This document shows, piece by piece, positions 9,042-15,756 of a stretch of DNA of 18,994 nt. Where the stretch lies: positions 1 through 18,994 of the forward strand of contig CAZVJA010000093.1 of the NCBI GenBank assembly GCA_964626885.1, written 5' to 3'. The notes below the pieces were generated by a model, which was given only the letters and a program-made list of their open reading frames with translations, did no database searches and was not told the DNA's origin. The stretch is from CAZVJA01 sp964626885 (GTDB lineage: Bacteria; Planctomycetota; Planctomycetia; Planctomycetales; Planctomycetaceae). The position numbers and the translations under genes were made by a program. The first letter of the stretch is position 1. Every line of letters starts with the position of its first letter.

Positions 9042-9552
9042 GGGACACCTTCTCCGGCACACCGAGTTGGAACCGTTCGAACGCCACGTTCACCCAAGCT
9101 TCACCGCGCACCGTTTCTAATGTGACCTCCAGTTCATCGAGTCCCCGCTGCTGCGGTCCGCTGACGATCGTGCCATCGGCGGCGAATTTGGCGGCATGGC
9201 AGGGGCAGGCGAAGGTATCTTCGGCGGCGACATGATTCACCGTGCAACCCAAGTGTGGACAAATCACGCTGAAGGCCTGCACCTTGTCCCCATCTCCACG
9301 GCGCAGCCAGACCGCGCCCACATGCCCCTCGCGGTAACGGGTCCAGGCATCGACGCGCTGATCCATGATCGGCACTTTCCGCGGTACGCCCGGCTGCAAG
9401 TCGGATAGTTTCATCAGTCGTCGTGCGCGGCGCGTCCGGCGGGAACGAAACAATGGGTCGACGAGAAAGCCGATTCCCGGAATGAGCAGCATCGCGCCGG
9501 TCATTGTGGTCAACAACGATGAACAGCGCTGAAAGAAGCGTCGGCGCTCCAT
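9034..9552 (-). CDS. Rieske [2Fe-2S] protein 2 of a bc-type complex
   Basis: 172 residues. Cluster motifs CPHLGC (98-103) and CPCHAAKF (116-123) give the two Cys, two His and the disulfide pair. The N-terminus MERRRFFQRC with a hydrophobic segment at about 12-31 is a Tat-like uncleaved anchor. Two ATGs are possible, 9558 and 9552; AGGGG (9559-9563) abuts the first but lies 6 bases from the second, so 9552 is preferred. It is shorter than Rieske 1, lacking its Pro/Ser-rich N-terminal extension, yet shares RVDAW and the VGAV(Y/W)L strand. Its stop lies inside the start region of cytochrome b-c copy 2. It is the electron carrier between quinol oxidation and the fused cytochrome c in the second complex. 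Confidence 0.92.
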   Translation of the reverse strand: MERRRFFQRCSSLLTTMTGAMLLIPGIGFLVDPLFRSRRTRRARRLMKLSDLQPGVPRKVPIMDQRVDAWTRYREGHVGAVWLRRGDGDKVQAFSVICPHLGCTVNHVAAEDTFACPCHAAKFAADGTIVSGPQQRGLDELEVTLETVRGEAWVNVAFERFQLGVPEKVSLG

Positions 9553-9949
9553 GAGCATCCCCTGGAATAATTGGAACTCTTAAGATGGCCGCACGGGCGC
9601 GGCGAAACGGGGGGCATTGGCGAGATTTCGGCGGGGATGGAGAAGTCATACAAGGTCCGGCCTGAACCGTCGCCCCGCACGACCTCTTCTGATATTTGAT
9701 GGTACACATTCTTCCGCCAAAAACCAACGCGGAGCGGCCTCGTAGTAAGTACGAATGATCCGCACCTCTGTATTATGGGGGACAACCCGCATCGATCGGA
9801 ATTCGACTTGCATCAGCCTCTTTCGATCGGGCATGATTTGTCGTGGCGGGACACGTGACAACTTGATGGCTGTGACGTGGCCTATCACGGTTCGTGTCGT
9901 GTTTAATGAGTGATGGGGCTGTTTTCGCTGAGCTCGTGGAGAATCGCAC
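9553..9949. other. Divergent intergenic region, no gene recognised
   Basis: 397 bp between the divergent Rieske 2 and MJ0042 genes. Open frames here are short, overlap each other and lack ribosome sites. The octamer tcgatcgg occurs twice (about 9793 and 9824). No clear promoter pair, terminator, riboswitch or RNA gene was seen, although both flanking promoters should lie here. Confidence 0.5.
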
Positions 9950-10960
9950 GTGAAGCTCATTCTTGCGCAATGCCCTCGTTGCAAAACCCGTTTTAAAGTC
10001 GCTGCCGAGAAAGTCGCCGGCAAGAAGCTCCGTTGCGCCTCCTGCCGTCAGGCGTTCCGCATTCCCGCCACGGCGGCTTCGGGAAGCGCCGCGAAGAAGG
10101 TGACGTCGAAAAAGCCTGAGCCGGCTGAATCGGACGAAGTCGAGATTGTCGATGACTTCGATGGAGAAGTCGAGCTGTTCGATGAATTCGAAGAGAACGA
10201 CTTTCCAGTCGATGAGTTCGAGGATCTCTCCGAACAGCCTGTCGAGCGATCTTCTCGTGCACTTCCGGCCCGTGTCAGTTCCAAGCCGGCCCGCCCCGGC
10301 GCCGATGATGCTCCGGCTGCCGAAGCGAAGGATTCCGGGACAAAAAAGACCATTATCCTTGTCTCGGCCATTTCTGTGGCGGGGCTGCTGATCATCGGGG
10401 GGCTGATTTTCGCCGGCGCAAGCGGAAAGTTGAGTTTCTCGCCCAAGGTGGAAGCACCGAAGGAATTCGTCGATTTCTTCCCGGAAATCGGTCCATTTAA
10501 CTGCAAGTATCCGGCCGGCTGGAAGGTGGAGAACGGCGGTGGAAGCGGCGGGACACCCGCCTGGGCTCGGTTTACGAAGGGCAATTCCGTCATTTCCATC
10601 CGGGTCGGTGGGGCCTTATCGCAGTTTCTCGGGATGGGAGGAAATCAGGTCGATCCGGATAAGATCCCGTTTGAACTCGCGCCGGTTCATCAGGCGCATG
10701 TCGCTCAACAACAGTTTGTCGAGGAAGACTTCGTCGAATATGTGGAGAAACCTCCCCAAAAAATCGAGACGAAATACGGGGACGCACGACGATCCGATTT
10801 CACCGCCAAGGACAAGCTGTGGCGAGGCCGCGTGGCCGGCATCCGTGCCACGACGGCCAATGTGGACACGGTGGTCATCATGTGCCGCTGCCCGGAAAAA
10901 GATTTTGAGACGATGCGCCCCGCCTTCGAGACGGTGATCAACAGCATAACGGCACAGTAG
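9950..10960 (+). CDS. Membrane-anchored protein with N-terminal MJ0042-type zinc finger
   Basis: 336 residues from GTG 9950, preceded by GGAGAA at 6 bases. Residues 1-38 form a zinc ribbon with Cys8, Cys11, Cys29 and Cys32 in the MJ0042 pattern (CPRCKTRFKV ... GKKLRCASC). A very acidic linker follows (about 58-95), then a basic/Pro/Ala linker, one membrane helix (about 134-156), and an extracytoplasmic domain of about 160 residues (FFPEIGPFNCKYPAGWKVE onward) that ends VINSITAQ. Such finger-linker-TM-domain proteins are common in Planctomycetes and Myxococcota. The function is unknown; the finger should be cytoplasmic and the C-terminal domain outside. It stands alone, converging on ribF with 69 bp between, and divergent from Rieske 2. 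Confidence 0.8.
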   Translation: MKLILAQCPRCKTRFKVAAEKVAGKKLRCASCRQAFRIPATAASGSAAKKVTSKKPEPAESDEVEIVDDFDGEVELFDEFEENDFPVDEFEDLSEQPVERSSRALPARVSSKPARPGADDAPAAEAKDSGTKKTIILVSAISVAGLLIIGGLIFAGASGKLSFSPKVEAPKEFVDFFPEIGPFNCKYPAGWKVENGGGSGGTPAWARFTKGNSVISIRVGGALSQFLGMGGNQVDPDKIPFELAPVHQAHVAQQQFVEEDFVEYVEKPPQKIETKYGDARRSDFTAKDKLWRGRVAGIRATTANVDTVVIMCRCPEKDFETMRPAFETVINSITAQ

Positions 10961-11029
10961 GCAAGCCAACTCTGACGTTGTGCTCTTGCCCCTGCCCCCA
11001 TCCTGCATTGTTGCTGCGGGGTAACATGG

Positions 11030-11956
11030 TCACCGCGTGCCAAACGCGATTTTGCGCACGGCAGCAATATCTTTTACGAGCTGGGCCTTCAGTGCCTCGG
11101 CTCCCGCGAAACATTCGGTGCTGCGGACCCGCTCCAGCAGGTCGACGTCGAGCGGCCGGCCGTACAAATCGCCGGAATAGTCGAGCAGATGCACCTCCAG
11201 TTTCTGTTCCGCTTCGTTGAAGGTCGGATTCGAGCCGAGATGGACCGCCGCGGCGTATCTTCGGCCGTCAAGCTGCACGACTCCGGCATACACTCCGTCC
11301 GCCGGCAACAGCGTCGCGATGCCCGTGAGGTTTGCGGTGGGGAAGCCGATTGAATTCCCACGCTCCGCGCCGCGCACCACCTGCCCGCGCACCCGATACG
11401 GATGTCCGAGCATCTCGACGGCGGAAGCCATGCTTCCCGCCATAATCTGCGAGCGGATTGCGCTCGATGACACCAGGCACGATCCCGCCACCACGGGAGA
11501 AATCACTTCGAGGTCGAGCCCGCAGCGGTCGCACATTTCGCGCAAGGTCGCGACGTTCCCCTGGCGGTCCTGCCCGAAATAAAAATTCGGCCCTTCGACC
11601 AGTCCGCGGGCATCGAGCTCCACCCGCACGATCTTCTCGAAGAATTCCGCCGGACTCAAGCTCAAGAAGGCGCGATCGGTCGGATACGCGATAACGCAAT
11701 CGATGCCGAAACCTCCCAACAGTTCCACCCGATGCTCGAGCGTCGAGAGGTTCGGCGGTGCGTATTCGGGACGCAACAGCGCGATCGGATGGGGATCGAA
11801 TGTCAGCACAACGGCCGGCACCGACGCGGCGCGTGCCTTTCGCACGAGCGTCGTGGCCATGCTCTGATGCCCAAGATGCACGCCGTCGAAGTTCCCGATC
11901 GACACGTACCCGCCGCGATACAATTCTGGCGATGTAAATCCGCGGAGAAGCTTCAT
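11030..11956 (-). CDS. ribF: Bifunctional riboflavin kinase / FAD synthetase RibF
   Basis: 308 residues, the usual length. It phosphorylates riboflavin to FMN and adenylates FMN to FAD. The N-terminal FAD synthetase domain has GNFDGVHLGH (21-30), TFDPHP (52-57), GPNFYFGQDRQGN (122-134) and VSSSAIR (162-168). The C-terminal kinase domain has GFPTAN (204-209), NPTF (243-246) and EVHLLDY (Glu254). The loop before GFPTAN reads RGAERGNSI, slightly unlike the common G-R-x-L-G form, but all key residues are present. ATG 11956 has no clear Shine-Dalgarno and lies 19 bp after the stop of the enolase-superfamily gene on the same strand, so the two may be cotranscribed although they share no obvious pathway. 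Confidence 0.93.
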   Translation of the reverse strand: MKLLRGFTSPELYRGGYVSIGNFDGVHLGHQSMATTLVRKARAASVPAVVLTFDPHPIALLRPEYAPPNLSTLEHRVELLGGFGIDCVIAYPTDRAFLSLSPAEFFEKIVRVELDARGLVEGPNFYFGQDRQGNVATLREMCDRCGLDLEVISPVVAGSCLVSSSAIRSQIMAGSMASAVEMLGHPYRVRGQVVRGAERGNSIGFPTANLTGIATLLPADGVYAGVVQLDGRRYAAAVHLGSNPTFNEAEQKLEVHLLDYSGDLYGRPLDVDLLERVRSTECFAGAEALKAQLVKDIAAVRKIAFGTR

Positions 11957-11975
11957 TGTTGATCGACCGGAAAGT

Positions 11976-13097
11976 TTATGAGTTTGCTCGAAACCGCTTC
12001 AGCTTGTCACGGTCAATTTCGATACCGAGCCCCGGCTTGTCGGGGATGCAGAGATAGCCTTCGTCATCAATCCGGAACGGCTCAACCGTCAGGCTCTCGA
12101 TGTACGCACACGGCGTCAAATACTCAACGTACCGCGCGACCGGCATCGCCGCCGCTAATTGAAGGTCCGCCGCCAGTCCCACCGCGGTATTCCAGCCATG
12201 CGAAACCATTTGAATGTTGTGGTCGTACGCCATCCAAGCAATCCGACGCGATTCGGTCAGCCCGCCGTTCTTCGTGCAATCAGGCTGAATGATATCGACC
12301 GCTTTGTTCTCCAGCCATGGGAGGAATGACTGGCGTCGCGTGAGGACTTCTCCGCCGGCAATCGGCACCGGCGAGACGCGCGTCAACTCGATGAATCCCG
12401 CCAGATCGTCCGGCGGCAGCGGTTCCTCGAACCAGACGATCTCGTACTCCGCCAGCATCTTCGCCGTCTCGCGAGCCCAGTTCATGCCGTGAGGCCAGAA
12501 CTGCTCGCTCCCTCCGGCATCGACCATCAGCTCGACACGATCCCCGACCGTCTTCCGCGCCGTCCGGATCAACAACTCGTCGAATTTCCGGTCACGCCGG
12601 CCGAACGGCCGCCAGCCGAGCTTGATCGCCTTGAACCCGCGCGACACCGTCTCGTCCAGCCGCCGGGCAAGCGCTTCCGGTTCATCGAACAACATCGAGC
12701 CGTACGGCTTGATCCGCGAACGATAATTGCCCCCCAGCAGCCGCGAGACCGGTTGGCCGCAGATTTTTCCGAACAGATCCCACAGCGCGATATCAATCCC
12801 GCTGATCGCATGCTCGACCGCGCCGCCACGCCCCTGCCAGAAGGTCGACTGCCGCAGCTTTTCGGTCACGCGCTCCGGCTCGACCGCCGATTCTCCTTCG
12901 AGCAGCGGCCACAACAGCTTGACCGCCCCGGCGACCAGCGACCCCGATGTGAAACAACTGCCGATGCCCGACAACCCCTCGTCGGTCACGACTTCGACCA
13001 GCGTGTGCAGATCTTCTTCCGGCTCGTGTCCTTGCGGCCACCCGCCGTCCACGGTTCCCCCCGTCAGCGGAATCACATCGACACGCGTAATTTTCAT
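11976..13097 (-). CDS. Enolase-superfamily enzyme, mandelate racemase/muconate lactonizing family
   Basis: 373 residues. N-terminal capping domain (1-125) with SGIDIALWDLFGK (99-111), then the barrel. Likely metal ligands are Asp193 (VDAGG), Glu224 (FEEPL) and Glu250 (AGGE); acid/base residues are Lys159 (KAIKLGW) and the Asp273/His300 dyad (IQPDCTKNGG, VSHGWNT). The His-Asp dyad and Lys place it in the mandelate-racemase subgroup, whose members are mostly sugar-acid dehydratases or racemases acting by proton abstraction next to a carboxylate. The substrate cannot be assigned: there is no sugar transporter, aldolase or regulator beside it. ATG 13097 has only a weak upstream GGGAAA. Probably the first gene of a two-gene unit with ribF. 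Confidence 0.85.
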   Translation of the reverse strand: MKITRVDVIPLTGGTVDGGWPQGHEPEEDLHTLVEVVTDEGLSGIGSCFTSGSLVAGAVKLLWPLLEGESAVEPERVTEKLRQSTFWQGRGGAVEHAISGIDIALWDLFGKICGQPVSRLLGGNYRSRIKPYGSMLFDEPEALARRLDETVSRGFKAIKLGWRPFGRRDRKFDELLIRTARKTVGDRVELMVDAGGSEQFWPHGMNWARETAKMLAEYEIVWFEEPLPPDDLAGFIELTRVSPVPIAGGEVLTRRQSFLPWLENKAVDIIQPDCTKNGGLTESRRIAWMAYDHNIQMVSHGWNTAVGLAADLQLAAAMPVARYVEYLTPCAYIESLTVEPFRIDDEGYLCIPDKPGLGIEIDRDKLKRFRANS

Positions 13098-13270
13098 GAA
13101 CGTTGTTTCCCGAGGTTCAACAGGACCAGTCGGTTGCGGCGACCGCAGGCCACACGCTCCGAGACCGTGAAAAAACTTCTATCCGTTTCCAAACGCACCG
13201 TCTATGATGAACGAGGCGGAACCGTGCTTCGCTTCCAACGGGCTTCGCGTCAAAATTGAAGGTGATCGCC

Positions 13271-14107
13271 ATGATCGAATGTCCTCAGTGTGGCGCGTTT
13301 ACGAACCGGCATCAAGGGTGGTGTGCCAGGTGCGCCGCGGAACTGGAAAACAACGCCCCCCAGGGTCGTGCGGACCGGTTCCACCGGGAATCTCCGACCG
13401 GTTTCGTGGAGTCTCACTCTTCGCCCGGCCACCTTGACACGGAAATCGAAACCGGTGCACTGGTGCGGATCGCCCGATTTCAAAGTGCCGCGGAGGCGGG
13501 CTACTTCGCCGATGCGCTCCGCCGGGTCGAGCAGATTCCCGCTGAAGTCACCGTCGATGAGGAACGCGAGGCGACGCACGGTTCGTGGTCGGTCCGCTTT
13601 GCGCTCCTGGTCCCTGCCTCCTGCGCGGAACTGGCTGCGCTCGCCCTGCGGCGATTGATCGACGAATCGAGTGATGATGTGGCCGAACTTGAGACGGAAT
13701 CAGGAGCGGAAACGGAACTCCCCCTCGAACCGGTGCTGGTTTCTTCATCAACCGGAAGTTCCCCGCACGTACGCGACGAGGTATTCCAGGAGTCTGTTGA
13801 GTCGGCCGGCGTCAATTGGGTTCCAATTGTCATCACGCTGGCGGTTGGTTCCGCCGCGTTCGTCACCGCGCGCAAATGGGTGGAGGCCCCGCGCGCTCAT
13901 CCGATCGGCGCGCCGATCGGAGCGCGGGAGGAAGCACTCTGGGACGCTTTGCGCGACAATCCGACTCCGTGGCGTCAGGCTCATCCGAATGGCCGTGGGG
14001 TTCGCGAACTGGTCATCTCGCCGCAGGGCGACCGCGCACTTCTTCGAGAGGACGTCAACGGTGACGGACGTTTCGACCGGGAGGATGTGTGGTCGCTCGA
14101 ACCATAG
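13271..14107 (+). CDS. Zinc-ribbon membrane protein with EF-hand-like C-terminus
   Basis: 278 residues. ATG 13271 is preferred over TTG 13256 because GAAGGTGA lies about 5 bases upstream and the protein then starts MIECPQCG. Zinc ribbon: Cys4, Cys7, Cys18, Cys21 (CPQC ... WCARC). Residues about 64-130 (VRIARFQSAAEAGYFADALR ... LAALALRRLIDE) resemble the DUF2007-type alpha/beta domain. An acidic linker follows, one membrane helix at about 183-199, and a short outer tail with DVNGDGRFDRED (261-272), which fits a calcium-binding EF-hand loop (Asp, Asn, Asp, Asp, Asp at positions 1, 3, 5, 9, 12). Function unknown. The next gene starts 32 bp downstream on the same strand. Domain calls other than the ribbon are by eye. 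Confidence 0.7.
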   Translation: MIECPQCGAFTNRHQGWCARCAAELENNAPQGRADRFHRESPTGFVESHSSPGHLDTEIETGALVRIARFQSAAEAGYFADALRRVEQIPAEVTVDEEREATHGSWSVRFALLVPASCAELAALALRRLIDESSDDVAELETESGAETELPLEPVLVSSSTGSSPHVRDEVFQESVESAGVNWVPIVITLAVGSAAFVTARKWVEAPRAHPIGAPIGAREEALWDALRDNPTPWRQAHPNGRGVRELVISPQGDRALLREDVNGDGRFDREDVWSLEP

Positions 14108-14139
14108 CGGCCTTAAAAAATGTCTTAAAATTCTGTTGG

Positions 14140-14703
14140 ATGTCATACGTGTCAACAGTTAACGGCTTTGGTACGACGCGATACGACTGGACTCAACGAG
14201 CAGACGGAACTTCTGAGGCGACGTTGTGGTTCGTCGTGTTCTTTTTTCCGGTGATTCCCATCCGGAGAGAACACCTGTCCGTTGTTGCCACGCCCGTTGA
14301 ACAGCCTGGCATTTTTGCTTATTTGGCGGCACTGCTTGGTGCTGGATCTGGATGGCACACCTCGATTCAATTACTTGGAATTGGCAAAGCATCCCTTTGG
14401 TCGATTCTTCGAACATACTTCTTCGGATGGGTGATCGTTCCATTGTTAACTTTTGTGGGACCGATGGTTCTTATCGCCGCAAGTTTGACTGGCCTTCATC
14501 GGTTAGGTGTGGATATCAAAGACTTCGCAAACAAAGTTCTACCGTTCTTAGCTCTGCCAATGATGTTATGGGCCGCATGTGTCGTGGCGAAAATTCTTGA
14601 TCGATCCTCAGGCCGTCTACATGTCAATAAATCATTGCAAGCGCTAGGTATTGACGAGGATGTTACTGGACAGAAAATCGGCGAAAAAGAAAGGGAAGAA
14701 TGA
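14140..14703 (+). CDS. Small polytopic membrane protein, unknown function
   Basis: 187 residues from ATG 14140; a GTG at 14089 would overlap the upstream gene and is disfavoured. The N-terminus NGFGTTRYDWTQRADGTSEA followed by TLWFVVFFFPVIPIRREHL resembles a planctomycete family in which a cytoplasmic G-F-G-T-x-x-Y leader precedes a membrane turn ending P-(L/V)-I-P. Hydrophobic segments lie at about 27-41, 93-117 and 132-151, with a charged C-terminus (GEKEREE). Its DNA is visibly more A/T-rich than the flanking genes, which may mean later arrival or relaxed selection. No enzymatic motif is seen. It follows the zinc-ribbon gene and may be cotranscribed with it. Confidence 0.6.
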   Translation: MSYVSTVNGFGTTRYDWTQRADGTSEATLWFVVFFFPVIPIRREHLSVVATPVEQPGIFAYLAALLGAGSGWHTSIQLLGIGKASLWSILRTYFFGWVIVPLLTFVGPMVLIAASLTGLHRLGVDIKDFANKVLPFLALPMMLWAACVVAKILDRSSGRLHVNKSLQALGIDEDVTGQKIGEKEREE

Positions 14704-14721
14704 TTCGCCGAGCGTCTGATT

Positions 14722-14755
14722 GGGCATTCGCCAGGGGCGTGGTTTAGAAATGCCC
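14722..14755 (+). terminator. Stem-loop after the membrane protein gene
   Basis: GGGCATT (14722-14728) pairs with AATGCCC (14749-14755). Inside, CGCC (14729-14732) pairs with GGCG (14736-14739) across AGG. TTATG follows, not a full T-run. It lies 18 bp after the stop and before a convergent small ORF, so it may act in both directions. Confidence 0.35.
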
Positions 14756-14790
14756 TTATGAGACTAGAATCCAACAAATCGAACGTCGCC

Positions 14791-14967
14791 CTAATTCCGC
14801 CGGCCCGCGCGGCAGATGGCGAAAATCGCCAAGCCGAACAGCACGACCACCAACAACCCGTCGAAGACGAAGCTCGGCGTCGGGGGAGCTTGTGTGGCAT
14901 TCTCCTGTGCGAGCAGAAGAGGAGGGAGTGTGCCGGTTGCGAGATCATCGAGTGATGTGTGATGCAT
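14791..14967 (-). CDS. Small single-pass membrane protein
   Basis: 58 residues from ATG 14967; a GTG at 14994 would add nine. Neither start has a clear Shine-Dalgarno. The protein reads MHHTSLDDLATGTLPPLLLAQ..., a Pro/Thr stretch, then one hydrophobic helix (FVFDGLLVVVLFGLAIFAI) ending in CRAGRRN. This layout of a short leader, single helix and basic tail recurs in small planctomycete proteins. The remainder of 14704-15032 holds only the stem-loop listed above. The function is unknown and the ORF could still be spurious. Confidence 0.45.
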   Translation of the reverse strand: MHHTSLDDLATGTLPPLLLAQENATQAPPTPSFVFDGLLVVVLFGLAIFAICRAGRRN

Positions 14968-15032
14968 AAGTACGCCGCCGCCAATCGTCCGCACGAATTA
15001 AAAAAGGAATGAATTGCGGTCTTCAACCACCG

Positions 15033-15542
15033 CTAAAGAAATTCATGAAATGGGGCACACAACCGTCGAAACTCGCGCGTCGGCATCGAAACTGTTTCCC
15101 AACTCGGAGAGCGTGTCCGCCGGGCCGCGTTGTAGTCTGCCACCGGAACGCCGAAGAATGCGTATTGCCGGTCACGATGTTGAAACGTCGGAGACAACTC
15201 CGCCCCGCGTTCCTCATCCAAGATATGATATGCGAAAACCAGCACCGCGCGGAACCCGGTCCCGAATACCTGCTCCCATTGCAACAGGCTCGCCAAGTCA
15301 TCCTCCGTGACCCAGTTCTCCCACCGGTGGCCGCCGGATTCCCCTCCCGTGGGGAATTGCCGCCCTTTCACATCCACCAACAGGTTCTCCCGCCGGGCGG
15401 AATACACGATGAAATCCATCGATTTCAAGGAAGCATTCCGCAATAAGGCCCGTCGCTGCTCGTCCACCGCGACATAAGGCGTGCAGGCGCCGCGCAAGTA
15501 TTCCTCGAAGGCGAGGTCGTAATGATTGTTTCGCAGAGCCAT
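15033..15542 (-). CDS. HYExAFE-family protein with PD-(D/E)XK-like signature
   Basis: 169 residues. The start at 15542 is fixed by GAAGGAG (15549-15555) six bases upstream; the longer frame from 15620 is not needed. The N-terminus MALRNNHYDLAFEEYLRG carries the HYExAFE motif (here HYDLAFE), a family name used for proteins found mainly in Planctomycetes with no known function. Inference from the sequence: Glu13/Glu14 in the first helix, Asp43 (SMDFIVYS), then VDVKGR with Asp57 and Lys59 on the next strand match the order Glu, Asp, (D/E)xK of PD-(D/E)XK nucleases. A helix (EDDLASLLQWEQVFG) and a strand (AVLVFAYHI) follow as in that fold. No restriction or repair partner lies beside it. It is divergent from the M28 peptidase. 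Confidence 0.8.
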   Translation of the reverse strand: MALRNNHYDLAFEEYLRGACTPYVAVDEQRRALLRNASLKSMDFIVYSARRENLLVDVKGRQFPTGGESGGHRWENWVTEDDLASLLQWEQVFGTGFRAVLVFAYHILDEERGAELSPTFQHRDRQYAFFGVPVADYNAARRTRSPSWETVSMPTREFRRLCAPFHEFL

Positions 15543-15565
15543 GCGACGCTCCTTCTGGCCCCTGT

Positions 15566-15571
15566 ATTGTA
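15566..15571 (-). promoter_or_regulatory. Candidate -10 box for the HYExAFE gene
   Basis: Reads TACAAT on the minus strand, 23 bp upstream of the ATG at 15542. A weak CTGCAA lies 16 bp further upstream as a possible -35. Confidence 0.35.
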
Positions 15572-15696
15572 GCAATTTAGATGTCTGTTGCAGCGCGGAC
15601 TGCTGATTTCTTCCCACCAACTGTCGGACTGTTTGTCAGCGGAACCACTCGATCCAGGAAGGCACCGCAGTCCCCGCTGGTCCTCCGCAACACCGC

Positions 15697-15705
15697 TGGT
15701 ATAGA
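15697..15705 (+). promoter_or_regulatory. Candidate extended -10 for the M28 peptidase gene
   Basis: TGGTATAGA (15697-15705), a TGn-extended -10 with four of six matches in the hexamer, about 51 bp upstream of the ATG at 15757. No strong -35 is seen. Confidence 0.25.
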
Positions 15706-15756
15706 ATGTTCTGGACGTTTTGTGGTGTTTGCCGATTGATAATCGCGAGGTTTTCG

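Noticed and set aside
8430..9125. 231-codon plus-strand frame opposite cytochrome b-c 2
   Set aside because: Low-complexity His/Gln/Pro translation typical of an antisense shadow.
12489..13259. 256-codon plus-strand frame opposite the enolase-superfamily gene
   Set aside because: Composition is Arg/Pro/Gln-rich without domain features, and the minus strand has all catalytic residues of the family.
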